This document shows positions 35,928 to 45,809 of a DNA stretch of 64,000 nucleotides, piece after piece. The position numbers and the translations under genes were made by a program. Numbering within the stretch: position 1 is the first letter of the stretch; every line of letters starts with the position of its first letter. The DNA comes from Dyadobacter sp. LHD-138 (GTDB lineage Bacteria; Bacteroidota; Bacteroidia; Cytophagales; Spirosomataceae), in the NCBI RefSeq assembly GCF_030929615.1, contig NZ_JAVFVU010000013.1, positions 62,001 through 126,000 of the forward strand. Reading direction: 5' to 3'. Below the pieces are notes generated by a model that was given only the letters and a program-made list of their open reading frames with translations, had not been told where the DNA came from and searched no databases.

Positions 35928-36596
35928 ATGAGAAAGATCTTAACTTGTATCATGTTGACTTTTTTAACCAGCACCACGTTGAAAGCTCAGGACCATACAG
36001 ATCAAGAGACCGTTTATACCAAAAACTTAACCGAACGGGCCGGGAAAATCCTCAATCCGATTCAGTTGACAGATTCTGCACAATACAAAAAAGTTCGGGG
36101 CGTGATTGTGGCACAATATCGAAATCTCAGCGCGGTTCATGAAGAGAAGAAAACAAAGCTATTGGTTGAAAAGGAAAAAAATGAAAGCGATAAGTCAATC
36201 AGGGATGCAAATCTGAAAGCCATTGACGAAGCGACAAATGCCAGGTTATCGGCTTTACATAGAGATTACATCAAAGAGCTCTCAGCCAGTCTGACGAAAG
36301 AGCAGGTAGATCTGGTGAAAAACGGTATGACCTATGACGTGCTGAACGTCACCTATAAAGCATATCAGGACATGATTCCTTCGCTCAAAACAAAGGAAAA
36401 AGAACAGATATTAACCTGGCTGACCGAAGCGCGGGAGCTCGCCATGGACGCCGGTACCTCCGATGGAAAACATCAGATTTTTGGAAAATACAAAGGACGC
36501 ATCAACAATTACCTGTCCGCGGCGGGTTATGATCTTCAAAGAGAACGCAAAGCGTGGGAAGAAAGGCTGAAAACTGCGAAATCGAACGGGCGTTAG
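35928..36596 (+). CDS. DUF3826-family exported protein
   Basis: A 222-aa protein with a signal peptide (ending LKAQ) and a mostly helical, highly charged mature part. NLTERAGKILNPIQLTDSAQ, KKVRGVIVAQYRNLSAVHEE and EQILTWLTEARELAMDAG match what I recall of DUF3826, a family common in Bacteroidota pectin-type loci. Its function is unknown. It is co-directional and nearly contiguous with the TIM-barrel gene, suggesting the two periplasmic proteins work together. Confidence 0.7.
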   Translation: MRKILTCIMLTFLTSTTLKAQDHTDQETVYTKNLTERAGKILNPIQLTDSAQYKKVRGVIVAQYRNLSAVHEEKKTKLLVEKEKNESDKSIRDANLKAIDEATNARLSALHRDYIKELSASLTKEQVDLVKNGMTYDVLNVTYKAYQDMIPSLKTKEKEQILTWLTEARELAMDAGTSDGKHQIFGKYKGRINNYLSAAGYDLQRERKAWEERLKTAKSNGR

Positions 36597-36888
36597 AATT
36601 TTATCTGCGGTGATTTGGGTTTTCTTTGCAATGTTGTCAAATGAAATCGCCTGATCGGATTGCGAAGTCAGTGCCACCGGTTATCCGCCTCGTATGTTCC
36701 AATAAACTGGTTCGCTGGACGGGATTGGCAGGGTAAAAACCTGATTGTACCGTCTGAGGCATAGGATGCAGCCGAAAATAAAAAAAACAGCCTGGGGGAC
36801 CGGGGCCAATTCCGCTGATTAGGGTAAAAGCGATTTAATTTTCAACAAAAAATAATTCCCTGAACCATATACATTTAATAATCTGTCA
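36597..36888. other. Intergenic region before the GH95 gene
   Basis: 292 bp without an intact gene. One plus-strand frame around 36658-36735 reads without stops as a peptide including PPVIRLVCSNKLVRWTGLAG and might be a decayed coding fragment, but it is too short and unmatched to assign. The last ~60 bp are AT-rich and may contain the GH95 promoter. Confidence 0.35.
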
Positions 36889-39204
36889 ATGTTATTTAAC
36901 AATTCAAATTTTTTGCGCCTGAGTAATTTTGCAGCGATTTTTCTGCTGATTTCATCGCTTTCTTACAGTCAGCAAAATCTCAAACTTTGGTATAAACAGC
37001 CGTCCAGGCAGTGGGAAGACGCTCTGCCCGTTGGCAATGGAAAACTGGCTGCCATGGTTTATGGCGGTGTTAGCCAGGAGCAGATCCAGTTTAATGAAGA
37101 AACGCTTTGGACGGGTGAGCCGAGGAGCTATGCCCACAAAGGTGCCAGTAAATATCTGGGAGAGATCCGTACGCTCTTAAACGACGGAAAACAAAAGGAA
37201 GCCGACGAGTTGGCCACTAAGGAATTTATGGGGAATCCGATGCGTCAAATGGCTTATCAGGCATTTGGCGATCTGCTGATTGATTTTCCGGGGCATGAAA
37301 AATTTACAGACTATAAGCGGGAGCTTGATTTAAAGGAAGGCATAGCGCGGGTAAGTTATAAAACCGAAGGTGTAGCATTTAAACGGGAAGTTTTTGCCAG
37401 TTTTCCGGCAAAAGCCGTTTATGTGAAACTGAGCAGTGATAAGTCCGGGACGCTTAATTTTGATTTGAGCATGAATTCTATTCATGCGAGCAAAAAAATG
37501 AGCAGTAATGGAAACGAACTGACTTTACATGTGAAAGTGGACAAGGGCGTGCTGGAAGGTGTGGCCAAAGTGAAAGTGATCACGGATGGCAAGGTCAGCC
37601 AGGTAGGTGGTAAAATCTCCGTTCAGAACGCAACGACCGCCACACTGGTGCTTTCTGCGGCCACGAATTATATTGATTATAAAACGATCACCGGTAAACC
37701 GGCAGAAAAAACAGCGGTGGTTTTGAAAAATGCTCCGGGTTATGAGCAGGCAAAAAGGGACCATATCGCGGATTATCAAAAACTATATTCCAGATTTAAC
37801 CTCGATTTGCCGTCAAAAAATAATTCGGAACTACCTACCGATGAGCGGCTTTTGAAATTTAAGGATACACCCGACGATCCTGCTTTTCTTGCTCTTTACG
37901 TGCAGTATGCGCGCTATTTGCTCATTACAAGCAGCCGTCCGGGTACACATCCGGCAAATTTGCAGGGGAAATGGAACGACAAGCTGAACCCCGCCTGGGA
38001 TAGTAAATACACCGTTAATATCAATACAGAAATGAATTATTGGCCGGTGGAAATGACAAATCTTAGTGAGTTGCATCAACCGCTTTTTAGTATGATTAAG
38101 GACCTGTCGGAAACAGGCAAAGAGGTCGCGCGGGAGCATTACAATGCGGAAGGATGGCTTGTGCACCACAATACGGACATCTGGCGGGGTGCTGCGCCAA
38201 TCAATGCAGCGAATCACGGAATCTGGGTTACGGGCGGGGCCTGGTTAAGTCTGCATTTGTGGGAGCATTACCGTTTTACGCAGGATAAAGAATTTTTAGA
38301 AAAAACAGCTTATCCGTTGATGAAAGGCGCCGCGGAGTTTTTTGTTAACTTTTTGGTAAAGGATCCTAAAAGTGGCTTTCTGATCAGCTCGCCTTCAAAT
38401 TCTCCTGAAAATGGTGGTCTGGTTGCCGGGCCGACGATGGACCATCAGATTATCCGCGGTTTATTCCGTGCCTGTATCGCCACGTCCGAAATTTTAAAAA
38501 CAGATCAGGCTTTTGCTGCAAAATTGAAAACGATCATTCCGCAAATGGCTCCAAATCAGATTGGAAAAGCCGGACAATTGCAGGAGTGGATGACCGACAT
38601 AGATGATACGACAAGCCATCACCGCCATGTTTCGCATCTTTGGGGTGTGTATCCCGGAGAAGAAATTACGCCCGGTGCTACACCTGACTTATTAAAAGCC
38701 GCCAAAAAATCGCTGGAATTTCGCGGTGATGATGGCACGGGATGGAGCCTGGCCTGGAAAATCAATTACTGGGCGCGTTTTCTGGACGGGGAACATGCTT
38801 ACACGATGATCCGTAAATTGTTTAACCCCATTATGGATGCATCCGTAAAAAAAGGCGGCGGCGGTTCTTATCCCAATCTCTTTGACGCACATCCGCCATT
38901 CCAGATTGACGGGAATTTTGGCGGAGCTGCCGGTATTTTGGAGTGTCTTGTACAAAGTCATCTGGATGAAGTGAATTTACTGCCGGCACTTCCATCCGCC
39001 TTACCCGACGGGAAAATATCGGGTTTGATTGCGCGGGGCGCGTTCGAGCTGAGCTTGGACTGGAAAAACGGTAAATTACAGTCCGTGAAAATTCTTTCCA
39101 AAGCCGGAAATAAATGCACGGTACGTTACGGGGAGAAAACCCTGACCTTCTCTACCGTGAAAGGAAAAACCTATCATTTGAATGCAGACCTGAAATTGTT
39201 GTAA
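36889..39204 (+). CDS. GH95-family alpha-L-fucosidase / alpha-L-galactosidase
   Basis: This inverting exo-glycosidase removes alpha-1,2-linked L-fucose or L-galactose; both occur in pectin (RG-II) and xyloglucan. It has a signal peptide (to SYSQQ), an N-terminal beta-sandwich beginning LKLWYKQPSRQWEDALPVGN and QFNEETLWTGEP, and a helical barrel with NINTEMNYWPVEMTN (catalytic Asn region near residue 378), QEWMTDIDD with HHRHVSHLWGVYPG, and FQIDGNFGGAAGI near the C-terminal end. The 771-aa length fits the family. It is followed by a kinase gene in the same direction after about 100 bp. Confidence 0.92.
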   Translation: MLFNNSNFLRLSNFAAIFLLISSLSYSQQNLKLWYKQPSRQWEDALPVGNGKLAAMVYGGVSQEQIQFNEETLWTGEPRSYAHKGASKYLGEIRTLLNDGKQKEADELATKEFMGNPMRQMAYQAFGDLLIDFPGHEKFTDYKRELDLKEGIARVSYKTEGVAFKREVFASFPAKAVYVKLSSDKSGTLNFDLSMNSIHASKKMSSNGNELTLHVKVDKGVLEGVAKVKVITDGKVSQVGGKISVQNATTATLVLSAATNYIDYKTITGKPAEKTAVVLKNAPGYEQAKRDHIADYQKLYSRFNLDLPSKNNSELPTDERLLKFKDTPDDPAFLALYVQYARYLLITSSRPGTHPANLQGKWNDKLNPAWDSKYTVNINTEMNYWPVEMTNLSELHQPLFSMIKDLSETGKEVAREHYNAEGWLVHHNTDIWRGAAPINAANHGIWVTGGAWLSLHLWEHYRFTQDKEFLEKTAYPLMKGAAEFFVNFLVKDPKSGFLISSPSNSPENGGLVAGPTMDHQIIRGLFRACIATSEILKTDQAFAAKLKTIIPQMAPNQIGKAGQLQEWMTDIDDTTSHHRHVSHLWGVYPGEEITPGATPDLLKAAKKSLEFRGDDGTGWSLAWKINYWARFLDGEHAYTMIRKLFNPIMDASVKKGGGGSYPNLFDAHPPFQIDGNFGGAAGILECLVQSHLDEVNLLPALPSALPDGKISGLIARGAFELSLDWKNGKLQSVKILSKAGNKCTVRYGEKTLTFSTVKGKTYHLNADLKLL

Positions 39205-39303
39205 TATTTAATGTGAATTTTATCTTTTCTTTCGATTGTTTTTCTTTACTTTGTTTTGATAAGATAAAATTCACATTTATTGCCATTTTTTCTGATTTAC
39301 TCA

Positions 39304-40800
39304 ATGATGAGAGGGTCTTTTGTTTTAGCTATCGATCAGGGTACAAGCAGTACCAAAACGCTTTTATTCGACGAGAAGGGTATCGCAGTCGCGCGGGGAA
39401 GCGAGCCGCTGAAGACGGTTTATCTGGATGGCGGCTTAGTCGAGCAGAATCCTGACGATATTTATGAAAACGTCCTGATTTCGGTTGGTAAATGTCTTGA
39501 CGATTTTAAGCTTAAAGGCGGGCTTATTGCAGACATCAAAACCTGCGGGATTACCAACCAGCGGGAAACATTTGTGCTTTGGGATGAAAATGGCAATCCG
39601 CTTCATGATGCAGTGGTTTGGCAATGCAAACGCTCTACTGCAATATGTGACCGGCTGAGAAATCACGGCCTGGAAAGCATGGTTAGGGAAAGGACTGGTT
39701 TGCTGGCAGATCCTTACTTCTCTGGAAGCAAGGTTATGTGGCTTAGTGAGAACAAAAATGAAATAAGAAAGAAAATTCTTGCCGGTCAGGCTTACTTCGG
39801 GACTGTTGATACCTGGCTGCTATATAAACTGACGGGCGGTAAATCTTATCTGACAGATCATACCAACGCCTCACGTACGCTATTTTTTAATCTAAAAACG
39901 CTGGACTGGGATCAGGAACTGATGGGTAAGTTTGGGTTGTCGGGTCTTAATTTACCTCAAATTCAGCCATCATCCAGCTATTTCGGCGAAACTTCTTTTG
40001 ACGGATTGGTTGAAAAACCATTAGCCATTACAGCGATGATTGGCGATTCGCATGCCGCTGCTTTTGGTGAAGGTTGTTTCTCTTCCGGTATTGCCAAAGC
40101 GACGATGGGGACCGGATCTTCAATTCTGATGAACATCGGAACTGAGTCAAAAACCTCTGGTCACGGGATGGTTACCACCATTGGATGGAGCAGTGAAACC
40201 CATGTTGAATATGCCCTGGAAGGGGTTGTCGTGACTTGCGGAGCGACAATGGAGTGGATGAAAAAAAGACTCAATCTCTTTCAGGATATTTCCGAAACTG
40301 AGGGGATGGCTCAGGCCGTGCCGGACAGCAACGGCGTATATGTTATACCGGCTTTTAGTGGTTTAGGGGCGCCGCATTGGGATATGAACAGGAAAGCTTC
40401 GATTGTTGGCCTGACTTTTGATTGTGATAAAAACCACGTGGTGAGAGCCGCATTGGAATCGATTCCTTATCAAATCAAGGATGTGATAAGCGCGATGGAG
40501 TCGGATACGGGTGTTTTGCTGGAAGGTCTGATGATAGACGGAGGGTTGACTTCGAACCGTTTTGTCGTTCAGTTGTTGGCTGATTTGCTGGGAATACCTG
40601 TGGTGAATTTAGGTTTACCTGAAATTTCCGGATTAGGTGCTGCCTATCTGGCCGGTTTACAGACTGGAATTTTTGAAAATATTGATCATCTGAAAAAGTT
40701 GAACAGGGATAAGATCATTGTTGTTCAGTCGGATCAGAATAACGATAAAGTGAAAAAAGGATATCAGGGATGGCAGGATGCAATTGCCGCTAAACTTTAA
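39304..40800 (+). CDS. FGGY-family carbohydrate kinase, glycerol-kinase-like
   Basis: This cytosolic ATP-dependent sugar or polyol kinase is about 498 aa from the ATG at 39304. The FGGY fold is clear: LAIDQGTSSTKTLLFDEKG (phosphate loop), ITNQRETFVLWDENG, VVWQCKRSTAICDRL, TVDTWLLYKLTGGKSY, and GGLTSNRFVVQLLADLLGIP near the C-terminus. The Arg-Glu, Trp and Tyr that contact glycerol in GlpK seem present, but the GlpK motif GDQQAALFG reads GDSHAAAFGEG here, and no glycerol transporter or dehydrogenase is adjacent. A related polyol or released sugar may be the substrate. It lies between a GH95 and a DUF5060 enzyme gene, with only 5 bp before the latter. Confidence 0.85.
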   Translation: MMRGSFVLAIDQGTSSTKTLLFDEKGIAVARGSEPLKTVYLDGGLVEQNPDDIYENVLISVGKCLDDFKLKGGLIADIKTCGITNQRETFVLWDENGNPLHDAVVWQCKRSTAICDRLRNHGLESMVRERTGLLADPYFSGSKVMWLSENKNEIRKKILAGQAYFGTVDTWLLYKLTGGKSYLTDHTNASRTLFFNLKTLDWDQELMGKFGLSGLNLPQIQPSSSYFGETSFDGLVEKPLAITAMIGDSHAAAFGEGCFSSGIAKATMGTGSSILMNIGTESKTSGHGMVTTIGWSSETHVEYALEGVVVTCGATMEWMKKRLNLFQDISETEGMAQAVPDSNGVYVIPAFSGLGAPHWDMNRKASIVGLTFDCDKNHVVRAALESIPYQIKDVISAMESDTGVLLEGLMIDGGLTSNRFVVQLLADLLGIPVVNLGLPEISGLGAAYLAGLQTGIFENIDHLKKLNRDKIIVVQSDQNNDKVKKGYQGWQDAIAAKL

Positions 40801-40805
40801 TTTTA

Positions 40806-42395
40806 ATGAAACTAGTCCATTTGTTTTTGATACTTTTTGTATCCGTTTTATCCCCTTGTCTGGCAACTGAGCCTGAAAAAGTCGAATGTTGGGATCGGTT
40901 TGAGGTAACTTTGACGGGCCCCCAGACGGGTAATCCCTTTGATGACGTTAAGTTGTCGGCCGAATTTGTAAGCGGGAATGAGAAGGTTGCAGTCACTGGT
41001 TTTTATGATGGCAACGGGAAGTATAAAATCCGGTTTATGCCTCAAAAAACAGGTGTATGGAGATATAAAACAATCAGTAATTCGAAAAACCTGAATGCGA
41101 AAACCGGTGAATTCATCTGTGTAGCAGCGACCGGGAAAAATCGCGGCCCCGTAAAAGTTGCTGATACATATCATTTTAAGTATGCGGATGGAAAACGTTA
41201 CTATCCTTTTGGTACTACGCTTTACGCCTGGACGCATCAACCGCAGGCGTTGGAGGAAATAACTTTGAAAACGCTGGAAAAGGCTCCTTTTAACAAGGTT
41301 CGTATGTGTGTTTTTCCAAAATATTATTCCAATGTTGAGAATGAACCTGAGTTTTACCCTTTTGTTAAAAAAGACGAAACGAAGGATAAGAACGAAAAAA
41401 CAAAATTTGTCTGGGATCTTTCCAGATTCGATCCGGTGTTTTTTCAGCATTTGGAGAAACGGATCGACGACCTGAAAGACCTTGGTATTGAGGCGGATAT
41501 TATTATTTTTCATCCTTATGACAAAGGACATTGGGGTTTTGACAGTTTGGGGAAAGAAAATGATTTGAGGTATATCAAATATCTGACAGCCAGACTTTCA
41601 TCGTTTAGGAATGTCTGGTGGTCGATGGCCAATGAGTTCGATTATATCAAAACCAAACCGCGTGATGTTTGGGATATCTACACGAAAGCGGTGGTCGGTG
41701 CTGATCCTTATAAGCATCTGTGTTCGATTCACAATGGCAGTGTTTATTATGACAACTGGAAACCGGAGTTCACGCATGTCAGTATTCAAAACGGTTCTAC
41801 GGTAGAGGATTTTGGGCGGGCCACTTTGCTTCGCGATGTATTCTTTCGGCCTATGATTTACGATGAGGTCTGTTATGAAGGGGATCTGCCGCAGCGCTGG
41901 GGCCATTTGAGTGGGAAAGAAATGACGGACGCGTTTTGGCAGGGTGCTATTGCTGGGACTTATGTGACCCACGGAGAAACGTATAAGAATGATGGTGATA
42001 CCATTTTTTGGGCGAAAGGCGGACGGTTAATCGGCAGCAGTCCACAGCGCATAGGCTTTTTGCGAAACATTCTGGAAGAAGCGCCAGGGCCCTGGGAGCT
42101 TGCCGATCCTTGGAAAGATCATAAGACCGCAACAGCCGGCAAGGGTTATTATCTGGTTTATTTCGGTAAAGAAATGCAGTCGGAGTGGGAATTTAGTCTC
42201 CCAAAAAAAGGAGGTCCCGCTGCGAACAAGAAGTTCAGAGTAGAGGTGATCGATACCTGGGATATGACGGTTACGAGGTTGCCTGACACTTTCGAAATTG
42301 CTGAGCCTGCGGAGTACAGAATTTATGATAAAAGCAGAAAGAAAATCAGATTGCCGATGAAACCTTATCTTGCTTTGCGTATTGTTGAGGAGTGA
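40806..42395 (+). CDS. DUF5060/DUF5605-type TIM-barrel glycoside hydrolase
   Basis: An exported 529-aa enzyme with signal peptide (to CLAT). The N-terminal beta-sandwich (VECWDRFEVTLTG, GFYDGNGKYKIRFMPQKTGV) matches DUF5060. The TIM barrel starts with KRYYPFGTTLYAWTHQ and carries a likely acid/base in WWSMANEFDY and a likely nucleophile in YDEVCYEG, followed by GHLSGKEMTDAFWQGAIAG. The C-terminal beta-domain resembles DUF5605. Related apiosidase-like (GH140/DUF4038) enzymes share the NE-containing fold, so an exo-activity on a pectin side chain is plausible, but the substrate is not known. A strong terminator follows. Confidence 0.8.
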   Translation: MKLVHLFLILFVSVLSPCLATEPEKVECWDRFEVTLTGPQTGNPFDDVKLSAEFVSGNEKVAVTGFYDGNGKYKIRFMPQKTGVWRYKTISNSKNLNAKTGEFICVAATGKNRGPVKVADTYHFKYADGKRYYPFGTTLYAWTHQPQALEEITLKTLEKAPFNKVRMCVFPKYYSNVENEPEFYPFVKKDETKDKNEKTKFVWDLSRFDPVFFQHLEKRIDDLKDLGIEADIIIFHPYDKGHWGFDSLGKENDLRYIKYLTARLSSFRNVWWSMANEFDYIKTKPRDVWDIYTKAVVGADPYKHLCSIHNGSVYYDNWKPEFTHVSIQNGSTVEDFGRATLLRDVFFRPMIYDEVCYEGDLPQRWGHLSGKEMTDAFWQGAIAGTYVTHGETYKNDGDTIFWAKGGRLIGSSPQRIGFLRNILEEAPGPWELADPWKDHKTATAGKGYYLVYFGKEMQSEWEFSLPKKGGPAANKKFRVEVIDTWDMTVTRLPDTFEIAEPAEYRIYDKSRKKIRLPMKPYLALRIVEE

Positions 42396-42459
42396 GGCAA
42401 GCGGACTATTGTAGGTTATAAACGCGAAAGTATATTTATACTGATTTGCAATCAATGCA

Positions 42460-42496
42460 AACTAAAAAAGCCAGACAATGTCTGGCTTTTTTAGTT
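42460..42496. terminator. Strong intrinsic terminator ending PUL 1
   Basis: ACTAAAAAAGCCAGA (42461-42475), loop CAATG, TCTGGCTTTTTTAGT (42481-42495). A 15-bp perfect stem with T6 in the right arm. Confidence 0.85.
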
Positions 42497-42625
42497 ATTT
42501 AATTTTTATCTGTTTGTTTTTTGAATTTTATATTTCTAATATTTTCTATTTTGATCATTATTTTAACTTTTTAAGTTATTTAGTTACTTTTTAATGAAAA
42601 TAATTTGATAATAGAAAAAATGAAA

Positions 42626-42649
42626 CTAAATTTCGAAAAAATAAGAATA
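42626..42649 (+). promoter_or_regulatory. A/T motif shared by PUL 2 and PUL 3 susC upstream regions
   Basis: CTAAATTTCGAAAAAA followed by TAAGAATA, ending 51 bp before the susC ATG. The counterpart at 53781-53804 matches at 20 of 24 positions and ends 54 bp before its susC ATG. Similar spacing supports a shared promoter or activator site, but the low complexity weakens this. Confidence 0.4.
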
Positions 42650-42700
42650 TAATCGAAAGTAATACAACATTCTTCTCCTTGTTATGAAACCCGATTACTT

Positions 42701-45700
42701 ATGAAACAGTATCTATGTATGCTATTGATATTATTTTGGGTCATGCCGGATGTGCAGGCGCAATTCAGGATAATAAAGGGAAATGTTACAGGCGCAAATG
42801 ACAACCAGCCGCTGCCAGGTGTGAGTGTCGTGATTAAAGGAACCCAGAAAGGGACGATCACCAATGCAGAAGGGATTTACCAGCTGGAAGTATCGGATGC
42901 GAATACAGTTTTGGTTTTTAGTTATGTAGGTTATCAGCCTCAGGAAATAGCCGCTGGAAATAAAACAGATGTTTCGGTGAGCCTTGCATTTGAAAATAAA
43001 TCACTGGATGAAGTTGTGGTAGTAGGTTACGGAACGCAATCGCAGCGCAATGTGACTGGCGCGGTACAAACCGTAAAAGTTGCCGAGCTGGCCGATGTGC
43101 CGGTGCCACAGCTTTCTCAGAAATTACAGGGGCGTTTGGCGGGTGTACAAATCCTGCAAACGACTGGTCGTCCGGGTGGCGGAATGTCGGTTCGGATACG
43201 TGGACAGGCGTCTGTATCTGCTGGAAATCAGCCACTTTATGTCGTGGATGGATTTCCGATTACCGGTGATATCAGTACTTTGAACCCCGACGAAATAGAA
43301 AGTATCAGTGTGTTGAAAGACGCAGCGTCCACTTCTTTATATGGGTCACGTGCCAGTAACGGTGTGGTTATGATCACGACAAAACGCGCAAAAAACGGCG
43401 AAACAAGAATCGCTTTGAATGCTTATTATGGTGTTCAGCAATTGCCGTCACGGGGAATTCCTGATATGATGGATGCTTCTGAATTTGCTCAGTTTATGAA
43501 AGACCTGAATGAAGAAAATAAGAGAACCGTTCCAATTGAGTATCAAAATCCGGCCCAGTATGGCAAGGGGACGGATTGGTACAAACTCATTACACGCACT
43601 GCGCCGATCCAGAATTACAGTGTTTCGATCGGGACGGGAGGAGAGAAATTTACAACAAACGCAGTGCTGGGGTATTTTCAGCAGGACGGCGTGATCATCA
43701 ATACGAAATTTAAAAGATTTTCAGTTCGTCTGAACAGTTATTACAGGTTTAATAAGAAGGTACGTATAGGTATTAACGTTGCTCCGTCTGTCTCCATCTT
43801 TACAGGCCGGCCAACCGATGGCGGACCCTTTTCTTCTACAAGTGGTTTGATCACCAGTGCGCTTCTTTCGTCTCCGATTGCTCCTGCCGTTAACCCGGAC
43901 GGCAGTTTACCGGTTACCGCTGTGTCGCCGGGTATGCTCCAGACGCCCAATTGGTATCGCGTTGCCAGGGAAGCGGATGCGACCGACAACAACACGCGTG
44001 TGCTTTCAACGGCTTTTCTGGAATACATTCCCGTTGCCGGTTTGACGTTAAAGACCTCACTGAATGCAGAATATGGACAGGTACGCTTTAATAACTTTGT
44101 GCCGTCCACTTCCGGAAATGTGAATGTGGCGATGTCAAGAGCATCTGGGGATCTGACACAGACAAACACGCAATTCCTGACCTGGCTTTCTGAAAACATA
44201 GCGACCTATGAAAAGGATTTTGCCGATCATCATCTGGACGTAACGGCTGGTTTTACGGCGCAGAAATTTCGTAGCGATATGAACAATGTTTTAGCGACCA
44301 ATTTTCCAAATGACAAGGTAAGAACGCTGAGCGCGGCTACGGCTTTCACGCCAACGAGTGAAATTCAGGAATGGAGTTTATTGTCTTATCTGGCCAGGGT
44401 TAACTATAATTTTAAAGGAAAATACCTGCTTTCTGCCTCCATCCGGCGTGATGGTTCGTCCCGGTTTGGCAAGGATAACAAGTGGGGGAGTTTTCCCTCG
44501 GTATCGGCGGGCTGGGTTATTTCGGATGAAAGTTTTATGGCCAATGTCAGGCCGGTTTCGCTGCTTAAAATGCGTTCAAGTTATGGGGTGACCGGGAACA
44601 ACAACATCGGAAATTACACCTATTATGCCAATGTCGGAGCGACTGGAAGCAATGGTACGAATAACTATGTTTTTGATGGGAAGCTGGCCGCTGGGAATAA
44701 CGTTACCACTTTGTCAAACAGTACATTGGGTTGGGAAATTACGCATCAGTTTGACTTTGGTGTTGATCTTGGTTTGTTCAATAACCGCCTTTCTTTTGCC
44801 TATGATTATTATACCAAAAAAACAGATGGACTCTTGTTTAACGTGCAGGTACCGACTTATACGGGTTTTTCCAATTTTCAAACCAATATCGGAACCTTCA
44901 AATTTTGGGGGCATGAGGTTACAATTAGCAGCAAAAATCTGAATAAAGGCCTGAAATGGAATACCGACTTCAATATTTCATTTCTTAAAAACCGGGTTGA
45001 AAAGCTTGGAACGGCCAACGCATTTCTGGGGGGAGGTACAAACAGGAATATTACGATGGTCGGACAGCCTATTGGCATGTTGTGGGGATATGTTAATAAT
45101 GGTGTTTACATGAACCAGGAGGATTACAATAATTCTCCAAAATTCCAGACTTCAAACGTTGGTACGGTCAAAATGAAGGATGTCAATAACGACGGTGTGA
45201 TTACGGTGGACGACCGCGCAATCATTGGAAATCCTAATCCTGATTTCATTTTCGGTATCAGCAACAATTTTGTCTACCGTAATTTTGACCTGAATATTGT
45301 CGCTGCGGGATCTGTTGGAAATGACATTATGAACACCGCTCTTGAATATACAAACAACCTGGACGGTGTTTTTAATGTCGCGAAATCCGTTGCAGGCCGG
45401 TGGAGGTCGGAGCAGGATCCAGGAGATGGAATTCATCCGAGAACACTGGCAGGCACAACCGGACTTTTCAGGAATTCCAATTCATTGTGGGTGACCAGCG
45501 GAAGTTACCTGACGATAAAAAACATTGCTTTTGGTTATACTTTTCCAGTCAACACGATCAAAAATGTTAAAAGTCTGAGGCTTTATGCAAGCATCCAGCA
45601 GGCCTTTGTTTTTACCAGATACAAAGGCTCAAATCCGGAAGTGAACAGCGGAGGGGAAAATCCGCTGTCACAAGGTCTTGATGTAGGCGCATATCCCGTT

Positions 45701-45739
45701 CCCCGCACATTTACATTTGGTTTTAATGTCGGATTTTAA
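42701..45739 (+). CDS. SusC/RagA-family TonB-dependent outer-membrane transporter (PUL 2)
   Basis: A glycan importer of 1012 aa. It has a signal peptide (to VQAQ), a carboxypeptidase-like domain (IKGNVTGANDNQPLPGVSVV), a plug starting EVVVVGYGTQSQRNVTGAV and the barrel, ending in FTFGFNVGF. No STN domain. Its N-terminal region is strikingly like that of the PUL 3 SusC (shared GANDN, LPGVSVVIKGTQ and ENKSL), so these two are closer paralogues of each other than of the PUL 1 SusC. Confidence 0.95.
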   Translation: MKQYLCMLLILFWVMPDVQAQFRIIKGNVTGANDNQPLPGVSVVIKGTQKGTITNAEGIYQLEVSDANTVLVFSYVGYQPQEIAAGNKTDVSVSLAFENKSLDEVVVVGYGTQSQRNVTGAVQTVKVAELADVPVPQLSQKLQGRLAGVQILQTTGRPGGGMSVRIRGQASVSAGNQPLYVVDGFPITGDISTLNPDEIESISVLKDAASTSLYGSRASNGVVMITTKRAKNGETRIALNAYYGVQQLPSRGIPDMMDASEFAQFMKDLNEENKRTVPIEYQNPAQYGKGTDWYKLITRTAPIQNYSVSIGTGGEKFTTNAVLGYFQQDGVIINTKFKRFSVRLNSYYRFNKKVRIGINVAPSVSIFTGRPTDGGPFSSTSGLITSALLSSPIAPAVNPDGSLPVTAVSPGMLQTPNWYRVAREADATDNNTRVLSTAFLEYIPVAGLTLKTSLNAEYGQVRFNNFVPSTSGNVNVAMSRASGDLTQTNTQFLTWLSENIATYEKDFADHHLDVTAGFTAQKFRSDMNNVLATNFPNDKVRTLSAATAFTPTSEIQEWSLLSYLARVNYNFKGKYLLSASIRRDGSSRFGKDNKWGSFPSVSAGWVISDESFMANVRPVSLLKMRSSYGVTGNNNIGNYTYYANVGATGSNGTNNYVFDGKLAAGNNVTTLSNSTLGWEITHQFDFGVDLGLFNNRLSFAYDYYTKKTDGLLFNVQVPTYTGFSNFQTNIGTFKFWGHEVTISSKNLNKGLKWNTDFNISFLKNRVEKLGTANAFLGGGTNRNITMVGQPIGMLWGYVNNGVYMNQEDYNNSPKFQTSNVGTVKMKDVNNDGVITVDDRAIIGNPNPDFIFGISNNFVYRNFDLNIVAAGSVGNDIMNTALEYTNNLDGVFNVAKSVAGRWRSEQDPGDGIHPRTLAGTTGLFRNSNSLWVTSGSYLTIKNIAFGYTFPVNTIKNVKSLRLYASIQQAFVFTRYKGSNPEVNSGGENPLSQGLDVGAYPVPRTFTFGFNVGF

Positions 45740-45809
45740 TGAGAACGGATGTTCCGGTTTCCTTTACGATTGCCCTAATTGATATGCAGGTGTTTTAAAA
45801 TATACTGAT

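Larger units (their letters stand above)
42396..42700. other. Terminator and promoter region between PUL 1 and PUL 2
   Basis: About 300 bp: an intrinsic terminator at the left, then very AT-rich DNA leading to susC of PUL 2. It includes an A/T motif at 42626-42649 shared with PUL 3. No gene is supported. Confidence 0.6.
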
